DNA of 64,000 bases from an uncultured Lachnospiraceae bacterium (GCA_947566645.1 CANOKL010000004.1:1-64000), one strand, 5' to 3'; shown: positions 52,745 through 62,245, counted from the first letter of the stretch. Notes: generated by a model from the letters alone, not told the origin. Numbers and translations: made by a program.

Positions 52745-54184
52745 ATGGGCAACATGGCAACAGAAAATGCAGCCTGCAGTCGGATCACAGCACTTTGCGA
52801 TGCAGGAAGCTTTGTTGAGATCGGCGGCGCGGTTACAGCCAGAACCACAGATTTCAATATGCAGGAAAAAGATACTCCGGCAGACGGCGTCATTACTGGT
52901 TACGGAGTGATTGACGGAAATCTGGTGTATGTATACAGCCAGGATGCTTCTGTATTAAACGGGGCGGTCGGCGAGATGCATGCAAAGAAGATTGCGAACA
53001 TTTACGATATGGCAATGAAGATGGGAGCACCGGTCATCGGACTCGTTGACTGTGCAGGCTTCAGACTGCAGGAGGCGACAGACGCACTGGAGGCATTTGG
53101 TTCTTTATATATGAAGCAGTCTCTTGCATCTGGCGTGATTCCTCAGATTACGGCAATTTTCGGGACATGCGGGGGCGGACTTTCAGTGGTTCCGGCGCTT
53201 TCAGACTTTACCTTTATGGAAGGAACGAAAGCACGTCTGTTTGTAAATTCCCCGAATGCACTTCCGGGAAACGAGATTTCAAAATGTGATACATCTTCTC
53301 CGCAGTTCCAGAGTGAGAAGGCAGGACTTGTGGATGAGACAGGGACAGAGGAAGAGATCCTTGAAAGCATCCGGACGCTTGTGTGCATGCTGCCATGCAA
53401 TAACGAAGAGAATGTGGCTTATGAGGAATGTACAGATGATCTGAACCGTGTCTGCACGGATATTGAGAATGCTGCGGAGGATACAGGAATCCTGCTTTCC
53501 GAGATTTCTGACAGCGGTGTTTTCTTTGAGACAAAAAAAGACTATGCAAAGGATATGGTAACAGGATTTATCCGCCTGAACGGCATGACAGTAGGAGCAG
53601 TTGCGAATCGTTCAAAGGTATATAATGAGGAAGCAGAGGCCGTTGCAGAATTTGACGGTTCCTTATCTGTTGGGGGAGCAAAGAAAGCAGCAGAATTCGT
53701 AGAATTTTGTGATGCATTTAATATTCCGGTGCTGACACTGACTAATGTCTCCGGCTTTACAGCATCCCAGTGCTCAGAAAAGGGACTTGCAAAGGCTGCG
53801 GCAAAGCTTACCTATGCATTTGCCAATGCGACAGTGCCGAAGGTGAATGTGATCATCGGAAAGGCATTCGGAAGCGCTTATATAACGATGAACAGCAAAT
53901 CCATCGGGGCAGATATGGTATATGCATGGCCGTCTGCTGAGATCGGCATGATGGACGCAGACCTTGCCGCAAAGATTATGTATGCAGATCAGGATGCCGG
54001 TACGATGAAAGAGAAGGCGGCAGAATATAAAGAGCTTCAGTCGAGCCCGCTTTCCGCGGCAAGGAGAGGGTATGTGGATGCCATTATTGAGCCTGCGGAT
54101 ACAAGAAAATATGTGATTGGAGCATTTGAGATGTTGTTCACAAAAAAAGAAGAACGTCCTGCAAAGAAGCACGGAACAGTTTAG
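52745..54184 (+). CDS. Acyl-CoA-type carboxyltransferase (MmdA/12S-like)
   Basis: 479-residue crotonase-fold carboxyltransferase of the kind found in methylmalonyl-CoA decarboxylase alpha, propionyl-CoA carboxylase beta and the 12S subunit of transcarboxylase. Two oxyanion-hole segments are visible: GTCGGGLSVVPAL (about 140) and GKAFGSAYITMNSKSIGAD (about 375), plus PSAEIGMMD near the C-terminus. It transfers CO2 between an acyl-CoA and biotin. First gene of a five-gene operon that also holds a pyruvate/oxaloacetate-type carboxyltransferase. The start follows GGAGGG. Shorter than typical MmdA (about 510), so the acyl substrate is uncertain. Confidence 0.88.
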   Translation: MGNMATENAACSRITALCDAGSFVEIGGAVTARTTDFNMQEKDTPADGVITGYGVIDGNLVYVYSQDASVLNGAVGEMHAKKIANIYDMAMKMGAPVIGLVDCAGFRLQEATDALEAFGSLYMKQSLASGVIPQITAIFGTCGGGLSVVPALSDFTFMEGTKARLFVNSPNALPGNEISKCDTSSPQFQSEKAGLVDETGTEEEILESIRTLVCMLPCNNEENVAYEECTDDLNRVCTDIENAAEDTGILLSEISDSGVFFETKKDYAKDMVTGFIRLNGMTVGAVANRSKVYNEEAEAVAEFDGSLSVGGAKKAAEFVEFCDAFNIPVLTLTNVSGFTASQCSEKGLAKAAAKLTYAFANATVPKVNVIIGKAFGSAYITMNSKSIGADMVYAWPSAEIGMMDADLAAKIMYADQDAGTMKEKAAEYKELQSSPLSAARRGYVDAIIEPADTRKYVIGAFEMLFTKKEERPAKKHGTV

Positions 54185-54198
54185 AGAGGTGAGGCAAA

Positions 54199-54969
54199 GT
54201 GAAGAGAAAAATTAGCTTATTACTCTGCCTGCTCCTTGGACTTCTGTGTTTTACCGGCTGTGCAAAAGAAGAGGAACCGGTAAAATATGATGAAGCAGTC
54301 ATCGGGCAGACAGTGGACTTTCTGATAGAGTACTGTAATACAGTGGATGATGTGACGCTGGAGCAGTGGAACCAGTATTCCGAGTTTACACAGAACTATC
54401 AGATCATGACAACAGGGCTTCAGGTAACGCCAGAGAGCCTGACAGATGCAGTGGCGAGCTGGAAGGCCGGGATTGATGAATGCGGTGCATATATAAGCCA
54501 CGGTGATTTCAGCTATGAGGCGGACGCAGACGGAGTGGATGTGTCTATGTCTGTGGAATATGAGAATAAGAATGCAGAGGTTGTATTTTCTTTTGATCAG
54601 AAGTCTTATCTGGAAACTTTAACGGTAAGTGCAGAAAACAGTATGTCTGAGATTCTTAAGAAGTCCGGTCTTAATACGCTTCTCGGAATGGGAACCGTAT
54701 TTGCGGTACTGATCTTTATCTCGATCATTATCTCCCTCTTTGGATTTATTCCGAAGATCGAGGCTGCATTCAGAAAGCCCAAGGAGGCTCCGGCGGCGCC
54801 GGCAGTCCAGGAAGAGCCGGCAGTAATCGAAGAGACTGTGCCGGAGACGGATGATCTGGAGCTGATCGCAGTGATATCTGCCGCAATTGCAGCCTGCGAG
54901 GGAACGAGTACGGATGGTTTTGTAGTGCGCAGCATCAGACGCCGCCCGTCAAATAAATGGAAAGCATAA
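54199..54969 (+). CDS. OadG-like decarboxylase gamma subunit with a lipoprotein N-terminus
   Basis: 256 residues. A lipobox LLCFTGC sets Cys21 as the likely lipidation site. An extracellular domain (about 22-150) follows, resembling small DUF3887-type folds by pattern only. A membrane helix (about 160-182) and a proline/alanine/glutamate-rich cytoplasmic linker lead to a short conserved end (ELIAVISAAIAACEGTS...VVRSIRRRPSNKWKA) typical of Na+-pump gamma/delta subunits. It should anchor the carboxyltransferase and biotin carrier to the beta subunit. It starts at GTG after GAGGTGAGG. The long outer domain is unusual for OadG, which is normally about 80-130 residues. Confidence 0.82.
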   Translation: MKRKISLLLCLLLGLLCFTGCAKEEEPVKYDEAVIGQTVDFLIEYCNTVDDVTLEQWNQYSEFTQNYQIMTTGLQVTPESLTDAVASWKAGIDECGAYISHGDFSYEADADGVDVSMSVEYENKNAEVVFSFDQKSYLETLTVSAENSMSEILKKSGLNTLLGMGTVFAVLIFISIIISLFGFIPKIEAAFRKPKEAPAAPAVQEEPAVIEETVPETDDLELIAVISAAIAACEGTSTDGFVVRSIRRRPSNKWKA

Positions 54970-54995
54970 CAGAGAATAAAGGAGGATATTAGAAG

Positions 54996-55370
54996 ATGAA
55001 AAATTATACAATTACAGTGAATGGCAATGTATATGATGTAACGGTAGAAGAGGCAGGCGCAGGAAGCGCACCGGCAGCACCAAGGGCGGCGGCTCCGAGA
55101 GCAGCAGCGGCTCCGGCAAAACCGGCAGCACCGGCAAAGCCTGCAGCGGGCGCAGGCTCCATCCAGGTAAAGGCGGGAGCAGCAGGAAAGGTATTTAAGA
55201 TTGAGGCCAGTGTGGGCCAGAGCGTAAAGAAGGGCGATACGGTAGTTATTATTGAGGCGATGAAGATGGAGATTCCAGTTGTGGCACCAGAGGACGGAAC
55301 TGTTGCAAGTATTGATGCGGCTGTCGGCGATGCAATCGAATCCGGAGCAGTATTAGCGACATTAAATTAA
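54996..55370 (+). CDS. Biotin carrier protein of the decarboxylase complex
   Basis: 124 residues: a short N-terminal beta strand region (NYTITVNGNVYDVTVEE), an alanine/proline-rich hinge (about 24-52), and a biotinyl domain with the biotin-accepting Lys90 in IIEAMKMEIP. It shuttles CO2 from either carboxyltransferase to the membrane pump. Matches the 1.3S subunit of transcarboxylase and MmdC. Confidence 0.95.
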   Translation: MKNYTITVNGNVYDVTVEEAGAGSAPAAPRAAAPRAAAAPAKPAAPAKPAAGAGSIQVKAGAAGKVFKIEASVGQSVKKGDTVVIIEAMKMEIPVVAPEDGTVASIDAAVGDAIESGAVLATLN

Positions 55371-55408
55371 AAATTGTCCCTTACACATATACGACTGGAG
55401 GTTAAGAA

Positions 55409-56560
55409 ATGGAATATATAACAACAACATTAGGAAACCTCGTGCAGCAGACAGCTTTTTTCAGTCTCACATGGGGCAATCTGATCATGATTGCCGTGGC
55501 ATGTTTTTTCCTGTTTTTAGCAATTAGATTTGGATTCGAACCTCTGCTTCTTGTACCGATTGCATTTGGTATGCTGCTTGTAAATATCTATCCGGATATT
55601 ATGATGCATATCGAGGATTCTGCCAACGGGTCGGGCGGACTGCTTTATTATTTCTATCTGCTGGACGAGTGGGCGATCCTGCCGTCATTGATTTTCCTTG
55701 GCGTCGGTGCGATGACAGACTTCGGACCCCTTATCGCCAATCCGAAGAGCTTCCTTCTCGGTGCGGCGGCGCAGTTTGGTATTTTTGCGGCTTATCTCGG
55801 AGCCATGGCTATGGGATTCTCCGATAAGGCAGCGGCGGCAATCTCCATTATCGGAGGTGCAGACGGACCGACATCTATCTTCCTTGCCGGGAAACTGCAG
55901 CAGACGGCGATCTTAGGTCCCATCGCGGTGGCGGCATATTCTTATATGTCACTGGTGCCGATTATCCAGCCGCCGATCATGAAGCTTCTTACAACGGAGA
56001 AGGAGCGTAAGATTAAGATGGAACAGCTGCGGCCTGTATCAAAGCTTGAGAGAATTCTGTTCCCGATCATTGTTACGATTGTAGTATGTACGATTCTTCC
56101 TACAACAGCGCCGCTTGTCGGCATGCTGATGCTTGGCAACCTGTTCAGGGAGTCTGGCGTGGTAAGACAGCTTGTGGATACTGCATCCAATGCGCTTATG
56201 TATATTGTAGTTATTCTGCTTGGTACGTCTGTAGGCGCAACCACCAGTGCAGAAGCATTCTTGAACTGGGATACGATTAAGATTGTGATTCTGGGTCTTG
56301 TTGCATTTGCTTTCGGTACGGCGGCGGGTGTACTTTTTGGAAAGATTATGTGTGTCGCTACCCATGGCAAGGTAAATCCGCTGATCGGTTCTGCCGGTGT
56401 ATCTGCAGTTCCTATGGCAGCGCGTGTATCCCAGAAGGTGGGGGCAGAGGCAGATCCGACGAACTTCCTTCTGATGCATGCAATGGGGCCGAACGTAGCC
56501 GGAGTAATCGGTACAGCAGTTGCGGCCGGAACATTTATGGCAATATTTGGAGTGATGTAA
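55409..56560 (+). CDS. oadB: Na+-translocating decarboxylase beta subunit
   Basis: 383-residue membrane protein with about nine segments that decarboxylates carboxybiotin and exports Na+. The essential region GGADGPTSIFLAGKL (Asp about 152) and the second conserved block SAGVSAVPMAARVSQ (about 329) are present. Shared by oxaloacetate, methylmalonyl-CoA and glutaconyl-CoA decarboxylases. The start follows GGAGG. Confidence 0.95.
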   Translation: MEYITTTLGNLVQQTAFFSLTWGNLIMIAVACFFLFLAIRFGFEPLLLVPIAFGMLLVNIYPDIMMHIEDSANGSGGLLYYFYLLDEWAILPSLIFLGVGAMTDFGPLIANPKSFLLGAAAQFGIFAAYLGAMAMGFSDKAAAAISIIGGADGPTSIFLAGKLQQTAILGPIAVAAYSYMSLVPIIQPPIMKLLTTEKERKIKMEQLRPVSKLERILFPIIVTIVVCTILPTTAPLVGMLMLGNLFRESGVVRQLVDTASNALMYIVVILLGTSVGATTSAEAFLNWDTIKIVILGLVAFAFGTAAGVLFGKIMCVATHGKVNPLIGSAGVSAVPMAARVSQKVGAEADPTNFLLMHAMGPNVAGVIGTAVAAGTFMAIFGVM

Positions 56561-56581
56561 ATAAAAAACATGGAGGAATAT

Positions 56582-58000
56582 ATGATGGCAGAGATCGAAA
56601 AGAAACCAATTAAAATAACTGAAACCGTTCTGCGTGATGCGCACCAGTCCCTGATTGCTACGCGTATGTCTACCGAACAGATGCTCCCAATCGTTGATAA
56701 GATGGATAAGGTTGGATATCATTCTGTAGAGTGTTGGGGCGGAGCTACTTTTGATGCATCCCTTCGTTTCTTAAAAGAGGATCCGTGGGAGAGGCTCCGT
56801 AAGTTCCGGGCAGGCTTTAAGAATACAAAGCTTCAGATGCTGTTCCGCGGGCAGAATATCCTGGGGTATCGTCCCTACGCTGATGATGTAGTAGAATATT
56901 TTGTACAGAAGTCTGTGGCAAATGGAATTGATATCATCCGTATTTTTGACTGCTTAAATGATCTGAGAAATCTGCAGACAGCAGTTACGGCAGCGAATAA
57001 GGAAAAGGGAGAGGCACAGGTCGCTTTATCCTATACTCTTGGGGATGCCTATACACTGGATTACTGGATAGAGGTGGCAAAGAGAATCGAGGACATGGGT
57101 GCAAACTCCATCTGCATTAAGGATATGGCAGGTCTTCTTGTGCCTTACAAGGCAACAGAGCTTGTAGAGGCACTGAAGGGTGCGGTCAGCCTTCCGATCC
57201 AGCTTCACACACATTATACGTCAGGTGTTGCTTCCATGACTTATCTGAAGGCAGTTGAGGCAGGCGTTGATGTGATTGACACAGCGATGTCACCATTTGC
57301 ACTGGGTACCTCCCAGCCTGCAACAGAAGTTATGGTTGAGACATTTAAAGGGACTCCGTATGATACAGGATTTGACCAGAACCTTCTCTCTGAGATTGCA
57401 GATTATTTCCGTCCGATCCGCGACGAGGCATTAGAGAGCGGCCTCTTAAATCCGAAGAATATGGGAGTGAATATCAAGACGCTCCTCTACCAGGTGCCTG
57501 GCGGCATGCTGTCCAACCTGACTTCCCAGCTCAAGGAGCAGGGTGCGGAGGATAAGTACTATGACGTACTTGAGGAAGTGCCGAGAGTAAGAAAAGACTT
57601 AGGCGAGCCGCCGCTTGTAACGCCATCTTCACAGATTGTTGGAACACAGGCAGTGTTTAATGTTCTGATGGGCGAGCGCTATAAGATGGCTACAAAGGAA
57701 ACGAAGGACATCTTAAGCGGAAAATACGGTGAGACAGTAAAGCCGTTCAATGAGGATGTGAAGAAGAAGGTTCTCGGAGAGAATCCAGAGGTTATTACAT
57801 GCCGTCCGGCAGATCTGATTCCGGATGAGCTGGATACCTTAAGAAGTGAGTGCGCACAGTGGATGAAGCAGGACGAGGATGTGCTGTCCTATGCATTGTT
57901 CCCGCAGGTGGCAACAGATTTCTTCAAATACCGTGAGGCCCAGGAGACAAAGGTTGACCATACTATAGCTGATACGAAGAATGGAAGCTATCCCGTATAG
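56582..58000 (+). CDS. oadA: Oxaloacetate/pyruvate carboxyltransferase (OadA/5S-like)
   Basis: 472-residue TIM-barrel carboxyltransferase of the OadA/pyruvate-carboxylase-B/5S family. Landmarks are TVLRDAHQSLIATRM (about 14), CWGGATFDASLRFL (about 46), the metal-ligand QLHTHYTSGVASMTYL (about 203) and FALGTSQPATE. It ends without the C-terminal biotinyl domain of full-length OadA, as expected because that domain is a separate gene here. Two ATG codons (56582 and 56585) follow GGAGG. Last gene of the operon, followed by a terminator. Confidence 0.93.
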   Translation: MMAEIEKKPIKITETVLRDAHQSLIATRMSTEQMLPIVDKMDKVGYHSVECWGGATFDASLRFLKEDPWERLRKFRAGFKNTKLQMLFRGQNILGYRPYADDVVEYFVQKSVANGIDIIRIFDCLNDLRNLQTAVTAANKEKGEAQVALSYTLGDAYTLDYWIEVAKRIEDMGANSICIKDMAGLLVPYKATELVEALKGAVSLPIQLHTHYTSGVASMTYLKAVEAGVDVIDTAMSPFALGTSQPATEVMVETFKGTPYDTGFDQNLLSEIADYFRPIRDEALESGLLNPKNMGVNIKTLLYQVPGGMLSNLTSQLKEQGAEDKYYDVLEEVPRVRKDLGEPPLVTPSSQIVGTQAVFNVLMGERYKMATKETKDILSGKYGETVKPFNEDVKKKVLGENPEVITCRPADLIPDELDTLRSECAQWMKQDEDVLSYALFPQVATDFFKYREAQETKVDHTIADTKNGSYPV

Positions 58001-58008
58001 AAAAAAAG

Positions 58009-58026
58009 GTTACTGTGAACAGTAAC
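58009..58026. repeat. GTTAC-family perfect palindrome
   Basis: GTTACTGTGAACAGTAAC, a perfect 8-bp dyad with a 2-base centre, lies 9 bp after the oadA stop. It is the cleanest member of the dispersed GTTAC/GTAAC palindromes. Confidence 0.6.
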
Positions 58027-58044
58027 GAAAAGGGAACGTTCCAG

Positions 58045-58084
58045 GGAGGCAGACAGCAGGATGTCTGTCTCCATTTATTTTTTT
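58045..58084 (+). terminator. Terminator of the decarboxylase operon
   Basis: GGAGGCAGAC (58045-58054) pairs with GTCTGTCTCC (58063-58072, one G-T pair), followed by a T-rich run to 58084. Confidence 0.8.
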
Positions 58085-58086
58085 AG

Positions 58087-58114
58087 TTACTTTTTCTCCA
58101 AAATGGGTTATAAT
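58087..58114 (+). promoter_or_regulatory. Possible promoter of polA
   Basis: Perfect TATAAT at 58109-58114. The best -35 is TTACTT (58087-58092) with a 16-bp spacer, a weak match. Confidence 0.45.
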
Positions 58115-58196
58115 AGGTATTAGGCTGTAATTGTGATGATAAAAAACAGTTATGCCGGACTGAATAACCGAGGTGATGACAATTAAGGGTGAAAGT

Positions 58197-60812
58197 ATGA
58201 GTGAAAAGATTGTATTGATAGATGGCCACAGTATTCTGAACAGGGCCTTTTATGGACTCCCGGAGCTTACGAACTCAGAAGGCCTCCACACGAATGCCAT
58301 TTATGGTTTCCTTAACATCATGTTTAAAATACTGGAGGAGGAGAAGCCGGAGTATCTGACTGTGGCTTTCGATGTGCACGCGCCTACCTTCCGCCATATG
58401 ATGTATGAGGAGTATAAGGGTACGAGAAAGCCTATGGCAGAAGAACTTAGAGAACAGGTTCCTGTGATTAAGGAAGTGCTGCTCTCTATGGGAATTAAGA
58501 TTGCCGAATGCCCCGGTCTGGAGGCAGATGATATTCTGGGAACCATTGCCAGATACTGTGAGGGCCAGGGCATGGAGGTATCCATAATCTCCGGGGACCG
58601 GGATCTTCTCCAGCTTGCAACAGAGCATGTGAAGATCCGGATTCCCAAGACAAAGCAGGGACGTACCGAGGTGGAAGACTATTACGCGAAAGACGTAGTT
58701 TCCCGCTATCAGGTAACGCCCCGGGAATTCATAGACGTTAAGGCACTGATGGGGGACACTGCCGATAATATCCCGGGAGTACCCAGTATCGGGGAGAAGA
58801 CGGCGACAAAGATTATTACGGAGTACCACTCCATTGAAAATGCTTATGAACACGTATCAGATCTTAAGCCCCCGCGGGCGTCGAAGGCTCTGGCGGAGCA
58901 CTGGGACATGGCCGTGATGAGCAAGGAGCTTGCGACAATCCAGGTGGAGGCAGATTTTCCCTATGAGCTCTCGGAGGCGAAGCTTGGCAATATCTATACA
59001 GAGGAGGCATATGCTTACTTTCAGCGGCTGCAGTTTAAGAATCTGCTATCAAAGTTTGACGTAACTGCTCCTGCGAATAAGGTGGAGGACTCCTTTGCTG
59101 AGATTACAGGGCTTCGTGATGCAGAGAAGATCTTAAAGGATGCAGAAGGGGCGGCATGTGTCGGAGCCTGTATTTTTAAAGATACAGAGAATCTCCTGCC
59201 TCTCTTTGCCAGTCATGCAGAGATCGGCGGAATCGGTATCTGCTTTGACAAGACAAAGGTCTTCTGCATAAGAACAGGTGACGAGATCTCATGCGGATGG
59301 CTTCTGGACAGACTTTCGGAAATATCGGCGTCCGCAGGGCGGTTCGCCATGTTTGATATCAAGGCTGCTATGGAATATATGCAGATCAGCCGGAAGGAAG
59401 TATGCTTTGACGCAATGGTTGCGGCATATCTTCTGAATCCCCTGAAGAGTGATTATACTTATGAGGACGTGGCAAGAGAACAGCTGGATCTGATTATTGA
59501 GGAAAAATCTCCGCTCTGGGTCAGGGTATGCTACGAAGCATATACGGCTTACGAGGCATCCGGGATCATGCTGTCTAAGCTCCAGGAGATGAGAATGGAT
59601 CATCTCTTTACGGATATTGAGATGCCCCTTGTATTTACGCTGTATGATATGGAGCAGAACGGAATCCGGGCAGAAGGCGAGGCTCTTAGGATTTACAGCA
59701 GTCAGCTCGGAGCGCGGATTACAGAGCTGGAAAAGGAGATCTATGAGGAGACTGGTGAGAGCTTTAATATTAACTCTCCAAAGCAGCTTGGCGTGATTCT
59801 TTTTGAAAAGCTGAAGCTCCCAGGCGGAAAGAAGACAAAGACAGGGTATTCTACTGCGGCGAATGTACTGGAAAAGCTTGCACCGGACTACCCGGTCATT
59901 CATAAGATATTAGAGTACCGGCAATATACGAAACTTAAGTCTACCTATGCGGACGGACTTGTGACATATATTCAGGAGGATGGCAGGATCCATGGGAAAT
60001 TTAACCAGACGATTACTGCCACAGGAAGAATCAGCAGTACAGAGCCGAATCTTCAGAATATTCCGGTCCGGATGGAGCTTGGAAGACTGATCCGGAAGGT
60101 ATTTGTTCCGGAAGATGGCTATATTTTCCTGGATGCGGATTATTCCCAGATCGAGCTTCGGATTCTTGCCCACTGCTCTGGGGACCAGCGGCTGATTGAG
60201 GCGTATAAGGAGCAGAGCGATATTCACAGAATTACAGCGTCACAGGTATTTCATGTACCTTTTGACGAGGTGACGGACCTGCAGAGAAGAAATGCCAAGG
60301 CCGTGAATTTCGGTATTGTTTACGGCATCAGTGCTTTCGGGCTCTCTGAGGATCTGAGTATCGGATGGAAGGAAGCCGCAGTCTATATAGAGGAGTATTT
60401 CCGTACGTACCCAGGCATTAAGCTATTTCTGGATGATACGGTAAAGCACGCAAAGGAGATGGGCTATGTGGTGACCCTGTTCGGCAGAAGACGTCCGGTT
60501 CCAGAGCTTAGCTCCAGCAATTATATGCAGCGCTCTTTCGGAGAGAGGGTAGCCATGAATGCTCCGATCCAGGGGACAGCGGCAGATATTATCAAGATAG
60601 CCATGGTTGGAGTGAACAGGCGGTTAAAGGAACAGAAGCTTAAGTCAAGGCTTGTTCTCCAGGTTCATGACGAGCTTCTGATCGAGGTATATAAACCGGA
60701 GCTTCCGGCTGTGGAGAAGATACTTCATGAGGAGATGGAACAGGCGGCAGACCTGGATGTGCCGCTTGAGATTGATATGCACACAGGTGAAAACTGGTAC
60801 GAAGCAAAGTAG
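58197..60812 (+). CDS. polA: DNA polymerase I
   Basis: 871-residue repair and Okazaki-fragment polymerase. The N-terminal 5'-3' exonuclease domain (about 1-290) has VAFDVHAPTFRH, GLEADDILG and GVPSIGEKTA. The middle domain keeps the proofreading fold but the expected catalytic acidic motif is replaced (VGACIFKDTENLLPLF), so 3'-5' exonuclease is probably inactive, as in other Firmicutes. The polymerase domain (about 470-871) shows DADYSQIELRILAH, RRNAKAVNFGIVYG and VHDELLIEV. The ATG at 58197 follows AGGGTG; a longer reading from 58173 is less likely. Confidence 0.96.
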   Translation: MSEKIVLIDGHSILNRAFYGLPELTNSEGLHTNAIYGFLNIMFKILEEEKPEYLTVAFDVHAPTFRHMMYEEYKGTRKPMAEELREQVPVIKEVLLSMGIKIAECPGLEADDILGTIARYCEGQGMEVSIISGDRDLLQLATEHVKIRIPKTKQGRTEVEDYYAKDVVSRYQVTPREFIDVKALMGDTADNIPGVPSIGEKTATKIITEYHSIENAYEHVSDLKPPRASKALAEHWDMAVMSKELATIQVEADFPYELSEAKLGNIYTEEAYAYFQRLQFKNLLSKFDVTAPANKVEDSFAEITGLRDAEKILKDAEGAACVGACIFKDTENLLPLFASHAEIGGIGICFDKTKVFCIRTGDEISCGWLLDRLSEISASAGRFAMFDIKAAMEYMQISRKEVCFDAMVAAYLLNPLKSDYTYEDVAREQLDLIIEEKSPLWVRVCYEAYTAYEASGIMLSKLQEMRMDHLFTDIEMPLVFTLYDMEQNGIRAEGEALRIYSSQLGARITELEKEIYEETGESFNINSPKQLGVILFEKLKLPGGKKTKTGYSTAANVLEKLAPDYPVIHKILEYRQYTKLKSTYADGLVTYIQEDGRIHGKFNQTITATGRISSTEPNLQNIPVRMELGRLIRKVFVPEDGYIFLDADYSQIELRILAHCSGDQRLIEAYKEQSDIHRITASQVFHVPFDEVTDLQRRNAKAVNFGIVYGISAFGLSEDLSIGWKEAAVYIEEYFRTYPGIKLFLDDTVKHAKEMGYVVTLFGRRRPVPELSSSNYMQRSFGERVAMNAPIQGTAADIIKIAMVGVNRRLKEQKLKSRLVLQVHDELLIEVYKPELPAVEKILHEEMEQAADLDVPLEIDMHTGENWYEAK

Positions 60813-60839
60813 AGTATAACCCCATAAGAGGTGAAGGAT

Positions 60840-61430
60840 ATGAAAATTATTGGAATTACAGGCGGTGTAGGCGCGGGAAAGACTGAGATTTTAGAATACC
60901 TGAACAACAAGTACGGTGCAAGTATCTGCCATACAGATAAGGTTGGAAAGAAGCTCCAGAAGAAGGGCGGAGTCTGTTATGATGCCATTGTAGAGCATTT
61001 CGGAAAGGAAATACTTAATGAAAAGGAAGAGCTTGACAGGGAAAAGCTGAGTGATATTGTGTTCTCCAATCCGGCAGAGCTTGAAGCTCTGAACCGGATT
61101 GTACACCCGGCGGTAAAGAACGAGGTAGACCGCCTTATTTCCCATGAAAAGCGTAAGAATACGAATCTTTTCATTATAGAATCCGCGATTCTCATTGAGG
61201 CGAATTATGGCTCTATGTGTGATGAGCTGTGGTACATTTATGTGGATGACGAGACAAGGAGAAAGCGTCTCTATTATTCCAGGGGGTATGATACGAAGAA
61301 GATTGATGAGATAATTGCCGCACAGCTTCCGAAGGATCAGTTTCTCAGAAACTGTGACAGGGCCATTGATAATAGCGGTGACTTCGCGGAGACCATGCTC
61401 CAGCTTGACGGCATTATAAAGGAACTATAG
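60840..61430 (+). CDS. coaE: Dephospho-CoA kinase
   Basis: Last step of coenzyme A synthesis. The 196 residues show the P-loop GITGGVGAGKTEIL (about 5-18), the LIEANYG lid region and YIYVDDETRRKRLYYSRG. The ATG at 60840 follows GAGGTG; a GTG at 60831 is in frame but less well placed. 27 bp after polA, a neighbour order common in Firmicutes. Confidence 0.95.
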   Translation: MKIIGITGGVGAGKTEILEYLNNKYGASICHTDKVGKKLQKKGGVCYDAIVEHFGKEILNEKEELDREKLSDIVFSNPAELEALNRIVHPAVKNEVDRLISHEKRKNTNLFIIESAILIEANYGSMCDELWYIYVDDETRRKRLYYSRGYDTKKIDEIIAAQLPKDQFLRNCDRAIDNSGDFAETMLQLDGIIKEL

Positions 61431-61447
61431 GAAGGAATTGTACATAC

Positions 61448-62245
61448 ATGAGATTATGCAGCATTGCCAGCGGGAGCAGCGGAAACTGTATCTATGCAGG
61501 GGATGAGAATACTCATCTTCTCATAGATACGGGAATCAGTAAAAAAAGGGTGGAAGCCGGACTCCATACCCTGGGTATTAAGGGAGAGGAGCTTTCGGGC
61601 ATTCTGGTCACCCATGAGCATATTGACCATATTCAGGGGCTTGGGGTGTTCAGCCGTAAATACGGAATTCCGGTTTATGCAACGAAGGGAACCATTGAGG
61701 GAATCCGGGCAACCACAAGCCTTGGAAAGCTTCCAGAGGGAATCTTAAGGGAAATTAAGTTAGATGAGGAATTCTGCCTGGGTGAAATGAAGATTCTTCC
61801 CTTTGCAATTTCCCATGATGCAAGGGAGCCGTCCGGATACCGGATTGAGAATGGAAAAAAGGCAGTTGCAGTTGCCACAGACCTGGGGATATATGATGAT
61901 TATACAGTGTCGCATCTTAAAAACCTGAACGGAGTTGTACTGGAAGCAAACCACGATATACATATGCTTGAGGTGGGACCTTACCCCTATCCGCTTAAGA
62001 GGCGCGTAATGGGAGAAAAAGGTCATCTTTCAAATGAATTGTCAGGAAGACTTTTATGTGATATACTACATGACGGGTTACAGTATGTCATTTTGGGGCA
62101 TCTAAGCAAAGAGAATAATTATGCGGAGCTTGCATATGAGACAGTAAAGCTGGAGATCACTTTAGGGGATAATCCATATAAAGGGGAGGATATTCCCATG
62201 ATGGTGGCGAAGAGGGATACGATTTCAGAGGCAGTGACGCTATAA
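61448..62245 (+). CDS. MBL-fold hydrolase (WalJ/YycJ-like)
   Basis: 265-residue metallo-beta-lactamase-fold protein. The zinc motif THEHIDHIQGLG (HxHxDH, about 57) and further ligands in FAISHDAREPSGYR (about 119), ATDLGIYDD and VILGHLSKENN are visible. WalJ/YycJ is linked to the WalKR cell-wall stress system in Bacillus, but no walKR genes are here; nuclease-like activity has also been reported for the family. 17 bp after coaE and likely cotranscribed. Confidence 0.88.
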   Translation: MRLCSIASGSSGNCIYAGDENTHLLIDTGISKKRVEAGLHTLGIKGEELSGILVTHEHIDHIQGLGVFSRKYGIPVYATKGTIEGIRATTSLGKLPEGILREIKLDEEFCLGEMKILPFAISHDAREPSGYRIENGKKAVAVATDLGIYDDYTVSHLKNLNGVVLEANHDIHMLEVGPYPYPLKRRVMGEKGHLSNELSGRLLCDILHDGLQYVILGHLSKENNYAELAYETVKLEITLGDNPYKGEDIPMMVAKRDTISEAVTL

